A DNA stretch of 64,000 bases from an uncultured Eubacteriales bacterium (GTDB lineage Bacteria; Bacillota; Clostridia; Oscillospirales; Acutalibacteraceae), in assembly GCA_934647945.1 (NCBI GenBank), contig CAKUFK010000014.1, positions 1-64,000 on the forward strand, in the 5' to 3' direction. The position numbers were made by a program, and so were the translations under genes. The notes below the pieces were generated by a model. The model worked only from the letters and a program-made list of their open reading frames with translations. It had not been told where the DNA came from and searched no databases. Of this stretch, positions 35,963 through 43,600 are shown piece after piece; position 1 is the first letter of the stretch, and every line of letters begins with the position of its first letter.

Positions 35963-36814
35963 ATGTGGGTGGAAGAGACTAAAACCGGCGTGCGCATTCC
36001 GGACGCGCCGCCTCTCGATCTCGCCCAGACGCTCGACTGCGGGCAGTGTTTCCGTTTTGAGCCGGACGGGACGGGCGGCTACCGCGGGGTTGCGGGACGG
36101 GCCGCTGCCGCGATCCGCAGGGAGGGGGAGGCCTTGCTCATCGAAGGGACGGAGGAGAGGCCGGTCACAGGGGCGTTGTTTGAAAGCTTCTGGCGGCGCT
36201 ACCTCGATCTCGACCGGGATTACGAGGCGATTTACCGCTCCCTCGTACGCCGTATGGGGGGCAAGATGGGACGCTGCGTCCGCTTTTCGCCGGGGATGCG
36301 GGTGCTGCGGCAGGATCCGTTCGAGGCGTTGATCTCGTTCATCCTGTCCCAGAACAATAATGTCCCCCGGATCAAGGGCATTGTCCGCCGTCTCTGCCGG
36401 TTCGGGGAGCACCTGGGGGAAGAGGATTACGCCTTTCCGACACCGGAACGGATCGTGTCCTTATCCGCGGAGGAGCTGTCCACGCTGCGCTGCGGGTGGC
36501 GGGACGCATACATACAGGACGCTGCCCGACGGGTGGCGGAGGGTACTCTCGATCTCGGCCGCGTGGCATCCCTTCCTCTCGAAGAGGCGCGGCGGGAGCT
36601 GCAGACGGTTCGGGGGATCGGCCCAAAGGTGGCCGACTGCGTACTGTTATATGGATTGGGGCGGCTCGACGCCTTTCCTCTCGACGTGTGGATGAAACGC
36701 GCCATGGTGTCCCTGTTTCCAGGGAAAGCACCCGCCGATTTCGGACGGTATGCCGGAATCGCACAGCAGGTGATTTTTCATTATTGCCGCTGCCATCCGC
36801 AGGAGGTACGGTGA
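35963..36814 (+). CDS. OGG1-type DNA glycosylase with altered catalytic site
   Basis: The 283-residue protein matches bacterial OGG1, which removes 8-oxoguanine. The N-terminal OGG domain has LAQTLDCGQCFRF, and the HhH-GPD part has PFEALISFILSQNNNVPRIK, VRGIGPKVADCVLLYG and the catalytic Asp241 in AFPLDVWMKR. In human OGG1 the catalytic Lys249 lies seven residues before the GVG hairpin; here that place is Arg211 (EEARRELQTVRGIG). The Schiff-base lysine therefore seems to be absent, so lyase activity is doubtful while base removal through Asp241 could remain. Start ATG 35963 follows AAGGAGG. Confidence 0.88.
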   Translation: MWVEETKTGVRIPDAPPLDLAQTLDCGQCFRFEPDGTGGYRGVAGRAAAAIRREGEALLIEGTEERPVTGALFESFWRRYLDLDRDYEAIYRSLVRRMGGKMGRCVRFSPGMRVLRQDPFEALISFILSQNNNVPRIKGIVRRLCRFGEHLGEEDYAFPTPERIVSLSAEELSTLRCGWRDAYIQDAARRVAEGTLDLGRVASLPLEEARRELQTVRGIGPKVADCVLLYGLGRLDAFPLDVWMKRAMVSLFPGKAPADFGRYAGIAQQVIFHYCRCHPQEVR

Positions 36815-36899
36815 ATTACGGGCGATTTTCACAAGAATTTAACAAAACGGCTGGGCAAGTTGTGAGGTAATCCATCTTTTTCTTTGCGGCTATTTGCGG

Positions 36900-36905
36900 T
36901 ATAAT
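36900..36905 (+). promoter_or_regulatory. -10 box of the fba promoter
   Basis: A perfect TATAAT lies 33 bases before the start codon of the aldolase gene. The -35 region is T-rich but has no close match to TTGACA. Confidence 0.55.
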
Positions 36906-36937
36906 GGGATATAGTAACAAACAGGAGGATGAGAAAA

Positions 36938-37873
36938 ATGCCCCTTGTCAACACAAAGGAAATGTTCAAAAAAGCCTATGAGGGCGGCTACGCGATCGGT
37001 GCCTTCAATGTCAACAATATGGAAATCGTACAGGGGATTGTGGAAGCCTGCAAAGAGCTCAATTCCCCGGTCATTCTGCAGGCGTCGGGCGGCGCCCGCA
37101 AATATGCCCATTCCGCTTACCTGACCCATATGGTGCAGGCGGCCGTTGAAGAGACGGGTCTTCCCATTGCGCTCCATCTGGATCACGGCGCCAGTTTTGA
37201 GCTGTGCAAGGACTGCATCGACAGCGGCTTCACCTCGGTGATGATCGACGGGTCCCATCTCGATTATGAAGAGAATGTCGCCATGACCAAAAAGGTCGTT
37301 GATTACGCGCATGAGCGGAACGTTACCGTTGAGGGAGAGCTCGGCCAGCTCGCCGGCATCGAGGACGATGTGAAGGTCGAGGCGGATAAGGCCAACTACA
37401 CCGATCCCGACCAGGTGCAGGATTTCGTGTCCCGCACCGGCGTGGACTCCCTAGCGATTGCTATCGGTACCAGCCACGGTGCATTCAAGTTCAAGCCGGG
37501 CCAGAAACCTCAGCTCCGTTTCGACATCCTCAAAGAGGTGATGGACCGTCTGCCCGGGTTCCCGATCGTCCTGCACGGCGCGTCGTCTGTGATGCCCGAA
37601 TATGTTGCGATGGTGAACCAGTTCGGCGGCCAGATGGCGGATGCTATCGGCATTCCGGAGGATATGCTCCGGGAAGCGGCGTCCATGGCGGTCTGCAAGA
37701 TCAACGTCGATTCCGATCTGCGCCTGGCGATGACCGCCGGCATCCGGAAGCATTTGGCGGAGAACCCCTCTCATTTTGATCCCCGCCAGTATTTGGGCGA
37801 CGGCCGTCAGTTTATCCATGATGTGGTCAAGCACAAGATCGAGACGGTGCTCGGAAGCGCTGGGAAAGCTTAA
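36938..37873 (+). CDS. fba: Class II fructose-bisphosphate aldolase
   Basis: The 311-residue zinc enzyme splits fructose 1,6-bisphosphate into glyceraldehyde 3-phosphate and dihydroxyacetone phosphate in glycolysis. Conserved parts are IALHLDHGASFELCKDCIDS with the catalytic Asp and zinc His, VEGELGQLAGIEDD, AIAIGTSHGAFKF and IVLHGASSVMPE. ATG 36938 is used because AGGAGG ends nine bases before it; ATG 36929 overlaps that site. It is a monocistronic unit with its own promoter and terminator. Confidence 0.95.
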   Translation: MPLVNTKEMFKKAYEGGYAIGAFNVNNMEIVQGIVEACKELNSPVILQASGGARKYAHSAYLTHMVQAAVEETGLPIALHLDHGASFELCKDCIDSGFTSVMIDGSHLDYEENVAMTKKVVDYAHERNVTVEGELGQLAGIEDDVKVEADKANYTDPDQVQDFVSRTGVDSLAIAIGTSHGAFKFKPGQKPQLRFDILKEVMDRLPGFPIVLHGASSVMPEYVAMVNQFGGQMADAIGIPEDMLREAASMAVCKINVDSDLRLAMTAGIRKHLAENPSHFDPRQYLGDGRQFIHDVVKHKIETVLGSAGKA

Positions 37874-38327
37874 GCAAAATCATGTAAACCGCTGTGGGCA
37901 GCCTGCCCACAGCGGTTTTTTTATGCTGATTAGTGCCATCCCCGGGAGCCTTGGACTCCCGGGGATGGAGAGGTTTATGGGGGAGACATCTGCTTCCGAG
38001 GCTTGCGGCCTCTCACGGATTATCGTGGCTATATGGGAAAACGACGGGTATTTTTCTAAAAAGAGCGTCGGTCCGGCCCTGGTGAACGGCTGCACCGGCA
38101 TGCTCTGGAGCCGGCCGACACCATTGTGGGGTCAAGCAATGACCAAGTAATGACCCGGAGAAGCCACTGTCTGTACGTAGGAACTGTCCCATATACGAAG
38201 GCTGTTTAATAACATATATGGAGGAAAAATGCGGTAAATATAAGTATTTTCTCTCTTTTTGACGAATAACCGGTAAAATTGTCTCGTATTATGGGACGAG
38301 CGAAAGGGGAAATAGACTATAGAGCCA
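37874..38327. other. Gene-free region before the Shedu-like operon
   Basis: No supported gene is present in these 454 bases. They hold the fba terminator, a 13-base perfect hairpin (37936-37968) without a T run, and an imperfect inverted repeat GTCCCATATACG (38186-38197) / CGTATTATGGGAC (38285-38297) about 90 bases apart. GGAGGAAAA is followed by ATG-CGG-TAA at 38229-38237, a ribosome site with a two-codon frame. The AT-rich part (38190-38300) is the likely promoter region. Confidence 0.6.
37886..37922 (+). terminator. Terminator of fba
   Basis: AAACCGCTGTGGGCA pairs perfectly with TGCCCACAGCGGTTT across a three-base loop, followed by TTTT. Confidence 0.93.
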
Positions 38328-38735
38328 TTGGATTGGAGCCGCTTCAAACCGGTGGAGCCGCCGCGGAATAAACGGCATATGCTTACGGTGAAAGTCAGTC
38401 CGTCAGGAATCCTCAACATACATCCCGAGCTGTTCAAAACGCTGAAAACCAAAAAAGCGGCGCTGTTTTGTGCGAAAGATGGGCTGTATATCCTGCTGGC
38501 CCCAGATAAGGAGCCGGCCATCGAGTTTCCCGATAAGGTCGGGCGCAAGCGGATGGAGGAATTCTCCCGGGATCTGGAACGGCTGGGCGTTAAGCTGCCG
38601 GCCGTTTATGACATGGAGTGGAGGGAGGATGAAGGCGTTTGGTTCGGTACCTGTGTATCGCAGCCCATCCTGCCGTCTCCCGTGACGTTGGCCAAAAAGT
38701 ACCGCAAGGAAAAGCGGATCGACAAGGAGGAATGA
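38328..38735 (+). CDS. Small protein of the Shedu-like operon, unknown function
   Basis: The 135-residue product is not recognised with certainty. Residues 17-60 (MLTVKVSPSGILNIHPELFK then TKKAALFCAKDGLYILLA) have the alternation of an AbrB/MraZ-like swapped-hairpin DNA-binding fold, so it may be an antitoxin- or regulator-type protein. The rest is charged. TTG 38328 is the longest start, but its ribosome site is poorly spaced; ATG 38376 is an alternative. Three bases separate it from the sigma-like gene, so the two are co-translated. Confidence 0.6.
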   Translation: MDWSRFKPVEPPRNKRHMLTVKVSPSGILNIHPELFKTLKTKKAALFCAKDGLYILLAPDKEPAIEFPDKVGRKRMEEFSRDLERLGVKLPAVYDMEWREDEGVWFGTCVSQPILPSPVTLAKKYRKEKRIDKEE

Positions 38736-38738
38736 CGG

Positions 38739-39251
38739 ATGAAGGAGTGGGGTGAGGCCGGCATTTTCAGCCAGATGACCCTGTTTGTTGAGGAAACCTG
38801 CCGTTTATTCCAATATGGAATGGAGTGGGAAGACTGCCTGCAGACGGGATGGCTCGCCCTGGAAGAAGCGCGCAAGAGCTATCCACGGGTCTGTGGCCGG
38901 TATCCCTTCTGGGACTATGTGTTTCTTAAAATCCGGGACGGTATACAATCGGCTCAAAAAGAGTGGTATAATGGACGGCCATATAAGACACGGTCTTTGG
39001 ATCAGACGCTGCCGGGAGGCCTCCGGGCAACCGGTTATACCTTTCTCAAAGACGGATGTGTTTTTGAGCAGACCGTGGATCTGACGGATTATATCCAGAC
39101 GTTCGACGAGGAGTCTCAATCCGCTGCTTATCTGTATCTTCAAGGGTATGACCGTACGGATGTTCAGACCAGGCTGCGGCTTTCCTCTGCCCGTATGCGG
39201 GATGTAGACACCCGTCTGCAGCGGTATATGCAGGTCTATTTGGCCGTTTGA
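38739..39251 (+). CDS. Sigma-70-like protein
   Basis: The 170-residue product resembles a small sigma factor. Residues 28-75 (MEWEDCLQTGWLALEEARKSYP, FWDYVFLKIRDGIQSAQKEW) follow the region 2 pattern of an acidic core-binding helix and a WxxxxIRD-type helix. The C-terminal part (YIQTFDEESQSAAYLYLQGY, DVQTRLRLSSARMRDVDTRL) resembles the region 4 helix-turn-helix. The match is distant, with no clear region 2.4, so it may be a regulator derived from a sigma factor. AAGGAGG precedes ATG 38739. It ends 16 bases before the Shedu-like gene. Confidence 0.65.
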   Translation: MKEWGEAGIFSQMTLFVEETCRLFQYGMEWEDCLQTGWLALEEARKSYPRVCGRYPFWDYVFLKIRDGIQSAQKEWYNGRPYKTRSLDQTLPGGLRATGYTFLKDGCVFEQTVDLTDYIQTFDEESQSAAYLYLQGYDRTDVQTRLRLSSARMRDVDTRLQRYMQVYLAV

Positions 39252-39267
39252 TCGGCGGAGGCGTCGG

Positions 39268-40335
39268 ATGAAAATATGTGATTCTATTTACCGGTATCCA
39301 ACTGGATGGAGGACCGACGGCTTGTGCCGGCTGCGAATATTTGCGGGAGCGGAAAGGCCCGGAGTCCTTCTGACCGATCTCGGAGCGAAGAATCCTTCCT
39401 GTGCGGTGGAGGGGGCCATTTCCTACATCGTTTCACAGCTGATGCGGGACGGACGGCTGGTTGCGGAAGCCAAGTTGTTCATTCAGGAAGAGGATTTGTA
39501 TTCCTGTTGGGAACTCGAGCTGCAAAACGGACGTTACCGTGACTGGGATACCTGGCGGAAAATGCAGGCGGCGGAAGTCGCCGTCTGCCTGGGATGCGAG
39601 GGGAAGGAGCTTCTGCATAAGACCGGGGAAGATCGCAGGCTTTCTTTGGAGATCGAACGGATCCGGCATGAAATCGATCCTTATTTGGGCATGGGGTGGC
39701 CGGAAGATCCCAGCCGGGCCCGTCGCCGTCTGGAAATCTGGGAGAACCATGTTCCGAAGGACCGGCTGGCCAGCCTCGTGGAAAAGGGTGCCAGTGAACA
39801 GGAGCTGGCAAAGCTGCTCAAGCGGGATCTGTCCCTGCTGGCCGACGCTTTCGCGTTCCCGGAAGAGGAATACATTGTCTTTGCGGAGTTTCCCATTGGG
39901 ACAGGGCGGGTCGATTTCGCGGTGTTTTCAGGACGCTCCTGGATGAAGGTGACGCTCATCGAAATCAAAGGGGCGGATTTCCCCTTGGTCACGCAGAGCG
40001 GTTACTGCAAGCTTTCCAGTCGGATCGAGGTCGCGCGCAGCCAGCTTCAGCAGCGCCAGATCGTCCTTCTCAAGCAGTATGAGCTTTTCCGCCGTCAATT
40101 CCACGCGCTTCGGGAAAGGGTGCAGCAGGGGGAACGTCCCTATCAGGCATTGCTGGGGCCGGCGGGCCGTCTGGAAGTGGATCCGAACAAAGAGGTGGAG
40201 GTCTATTACGCGGTCATAGGCGGGCGGACGGTGGAGGATCTCCGGGAGAGCGAGATCCGCTACGTCAGTGAAATACCGACGCCCAAAATCCATATTGAAT
40301 CCTGGGATACCTTCCTGCGCAAGCTGAGACGATAA
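39268..40335 (+). CDS. Shedu-like DUF4263 nuclease
   Basis: The 355-residue protein has a C-terminal DUF4263 domain, the hallmark of the Shedu (SduA) phage-defence nucleases. The PD-(D/E)XK core is visible: Asp216 in TGRVDFAVFSGRS and Glu232-Ile-Lys234 in VTLIEIKGADFPL, followed by a helix with GYCKLSSRIEVARSQLQQRQ. The N-terminal ~110 residues form another domain (GVLLTDLGAKNPSCAVEGAI) that may sense the trigger. GGAGG lies six bases before ATG 39268. Shedu is usually a single gene; here it is third in an operon with a sigma-like protein. Defence activity is inferred from the family. Confidence 0.78.
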   Translation: MKICDSIYRYPTGWRTDGLCRLRIFAGAERPGVLLTDLGAKNPSCAVEGAISYIVSQLMRDGRLVAEAKLFIQEEDLYSCWELELQNGRYRDWDTWRKMQAAEVAVCLGCEGKELLHKTGEDRRLSLEIERIRHEIDPYLGMGWPEDPSRARRRLEIWENHVPKDRLASLVEKGASEQELAKLLKRDLSLLADAFAFPEEEYIVFAEFPIGTGRVDFAVFSGRSWMKVTLIEIKGADFPLVTQSGYCKLSSRIEVARSQLQQRQIVLLKQYELFRRQFHALRERVQQGERPYQALLGPAGRLEVDPNKEVEVYYAVIGGRTVEDLRESEIRYVSEIPTPKIHIESWDTFLRKLRR

Positions 40336-40377
40336 GAAAAAACCGGACCCCTCCTGCCAGGAGGGGGTCCGGTTTTT
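40336..40377. terminator. Bidirectional terminator after the Shedu-like gene
   Basis: ACCGGACCCCTCCT pairs with AGGAGGGGGTCCGGT (one bulged G), with A-rich and T-rich flanks on both sides. It serves the operon to the left and the 70-residue gene to the right. Confidence 0.9.
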
Positions 40378-40394
40378 AGGGCTTCGTACGCCGA

Positions 40395-40607
40395 TCAGAG
40401 CGCTTCGAGCTGTTTGAGCAGGCTGTCGAGCTTCTCCTGCATGGCCGTCCCTTTGGCAAACGAGAGGACCTGCTGCAAGGTCATGCCGCCCGCAAGACGG
40501 AAGAGCGGGGACTGGGCGATTTGTGGGAATTCCCGGTTCAATAGGGCATAGGCACGGGGATCGCGGGTGATCTCCGAAACGGTGATCTGTCCATTTTTCA
40601 AGTTCAT
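40395..40607 (-). CDS. Small protein downstream of the giant surface protein
   Basis: This 70-residue protein is not recognised by name. It reads as three helices: TVSEITRDPRAYALLNREFP, the short SPLFRLAGGMTLQQVLSFA and KLDSLLKQLEAL. AGGAGGTG lies seven bases before ATG 40607. It is 58 bases downstream of the giant surface gene on the same strand and ends at the shared terminator. Its lack of a signal or membrane segment suggests a cytoplasmic protein. Confidence 0.7.
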   Translation of the reverse strand: MNLKNGQITVSEITRDPRAYALLNREFPQIAQSPLFRLAGGMTLQQVLSFAKGTAMQEKLDSLLKQLEAL

Positions 40608-40665
40608 AGGAGCACCTCCTCTACAGGATATGCGCATAAGAGGCGATGTGACCGGAAAAACGGGA

Positions 40666-43600
40666 TTAGTTCCGCCGGAGAGGCACTTTCTTTTTTCCTT
40701 TCGGCCAAAAGGCCAGCAGGGCTGTTGTGAGAGACGACCAGAAGGCGAGCCGGATAAGGGGCACGGACCCGCCGGCGTTCGTGCCGGGGGACGAGACGGA
40801 GGGATCCCGGTAAACGAGCGCGAACTCCCCAAGGGTGTCGGTTTCGATGGTGATGGTGCCGGTATCGGAATCCAGGTCGGAATGAAGTGTCCAAGAATCC
40901 CCGTCCAGCGACAGCAGCGTGAAAATCCGGCCGCTTTTTTGCAGGGAATCGGGGACGGCGAAGGTCAGGCGTACAGGGGCGGATAGATAGACGAGTTCAT
41001 CCGTTTGTTCGTTTCCATACGCATCTACGGCGGTTTTGTCCAGCGCGAGGCGCAGGCAAATTCCGCCGGTTTCCGGTTCCAGATGCTGCTCCCATGCGCG
41101 TTTTTGTGCGTCCGTCAGCCGGGAGGGGCGGATGGAGAAAGAAAGGGTCAGGCTGCCGCCCTGTTCCAGGCGCAGAAGGTCCTGTCCACCGAGGGCGAGA
41201 GGAAACAGTTCCCGCAGGGTGGGATGGGACAGAAGAGGCGGCAGGCCGGGTTCCGAGACGGGAGATCCGAGAGAAAGGTCAAGGATGGATACGGGCATCT
41301 CGGGACTTTGGAGCACGGCGGTCTTCTGGCCCTCGGCATCGGCATTGGTATTGGTGACGGAGACGGTGTAAACCGAAACGCCGGGTATCGCCGTCGAGGG
41401 GATCAGGTGATCCTGTGTCGCCCCTTCGAGGACCTGACCGTTGCGGTACCACTGATAAGACAGCGTGCCGCCGTCCGGAGACACCGCCTGTATCCGAAGA
41501 GGGGCGGCCTCTTCCCCGGTAAAATACACCATCTTCCCATCCGGGACTTCGGCGAGAAGGGGAAGGGCGGCGCTCACCCGGTTATAGACCGTAAAAATCA
41601 TCGGGACCGGGGCCTCATTCCCAGGCAGAGCGGCGTAGGGCTCATCCAGCGGCCGGATCGTAAGGGCCAGCTTGGCCGGCCAATCGCGAAAGGACGCCAG
41701 CGCTTCCTTTTTCAGGCGTACGCCGTCCTCGCGGATGAGATAGTCCGTCCCCTCCGCCAGCAGGATGTCCCCGAGACGGATGGCGTCCAGGGTATTGCCG
41801 TTCCAGGAAAGGGGAATGAGGATATCCCGGTGATCCGGCATGGATGGGTCGGGGGAATAAAAGGCCGAGGAGGATGCCAGCGAGGCGTCGCTGTATACGG
41901 CGGTCCCCCTGGAGCAGAGGAGCGTCATATGACCGGCCCGATCTGTCAGCCGGGCCCAAACGACGCCTTTTTGTCCAGGGACCAGGGTAAGCGTGTTCCC
42001 CGGCGTCCAGCCGTCCGACTCCGGTGCCCTGCCGAGAGGCAGGAACTGCCAGGCGATGGAGACATCGCCGCCGTCGTTCCCCGTGATCTCGACGGGCACG
42101 TCCTCCTTGCGGAAAAAGTCGCAGGGAGGGACGGGAGAGGAAGCGGTTCCCGGCTGTCCGGCCAGAAGGATCTCTCCGGTGGGGGCGGCGGAGTCGAGAG
42201 AAAGGGTACGGGTCTGGACCGGGGAGAGGTTTCCGGCGGCGTCCTCCGTCCACACCCGCAGGGTATACACGCCGTCCCCCGGAAGGGAGAGGACGGCTTC
42301 GGAAGAGAACGGCAGTGCCGGGATGGGGACGGAGCCGATATAAAGCTGTACATATACCGTAAACGGAGCTGGGTGGCCGGCCGGCTCCGGAGGGGTAATG
42401 GTGGCGGTGGGATTGGTGACATACCAGCCGTCATCCCCGTCCGGCTGTTCCGGAGCCAGCACCAGCGCCGCCGGAGGCGGGGGCGTTTTCTGTATCTTCA
42501 CCTCGATCGGCGGGGAGGCTTCACCCGCGGTCCCCGCCTCGCTGACGGCCCGGAAACGATAGGCGGCGCAGATATCCTGTGAAAGGGTGAGGATGCCGCC
42601 CGGAAGAGGATGCCAGGTCTGTCCGTCATCGGAGGAGTACTCGAAAACGACAGAGGAGGGAGCGGAGGATACGGTGGACAGGGTAAAGGTGACGTCCTCC
42701 CTTGTCCAGCCGCCCGTATACCCGCCGGCCGATACCGAAACGGTCGGAACAGTCCGGTCGATGGCAATGACCACCGGGTCGGTGGCGGGCCCAGCCAGCC
42801 CGTTGTTGGACACAGCACGGAACGCATAGGCGGTTTCCCCATCCGTATCGGCAGTCAGGATAGAGGAAAGGACGGAAGCGGGAGCTTCGGATGTGGCGGG
42901 GGCGGTCTCGAGGGCCGGCATATCCTGCCACGGGCCGTTGCCGGTCCGGACCTGATAGCCTTTGATGCCGCTCAGGCTGGAGGAGCCGCTCACAGTGACG
43001 GTGACGGCCGTATTCGTCCACTGTCCCGGCGTATAGCCGCCGAAGGAGAGGGTGGGGACATCCGGCGCTTCGCTGTCGACAGCGAAAGCCTCGAAGGAGA
43101 CGGGTGCCGATTCGTTGCCCGCCTCGTCGGAGGCGGTGACGATAAAGGAGCCTATGAACTGCGGATCGATGCGGAAGGAGGACGCCGTCGATCCCGTCCG
43201 GCCGTCCGAAAGAGTGTAGGTAAATTCCCGGACACCGCTGAGCGAATCCTCGGCGGTGAGCGTGACTGTGACTGTCTCCCGGAAAAACAGGCCGAACGTG
43301 ACCGTGTGGAGAAACTGGAAAAACCGGTTGGGAGCGTAGCTTGCCCGGATGCCGGCAGGGGCCTCCGTATCCAGGTTATAATAGACCGTGATCGGCTGGG
43401 CGATGGTGCCGTCCGGCTTTTGCAGATACAGGGACGCGGCCTGGTTTTCTCCGGGTGAGGAAAGGGTGAGGGTATCCGTCCAGGCAGAGCCGTCAAGGGA
43501 CAAACGGGTATAGCCGTTGGACGGGGTGAGAACGATGGGAGCCCGGTTCCAGGCCGACGGATTTTCCCGTATAGAGAGCTCCGCCCCGGGACTGAGGATG

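Noticed and set aside
37880..38101. Minus-strand frame of 73 codons in the gap after fba
   Set aside because: It crosses the fba terminator and hairpin, has no ribosome site and resembles nothing.
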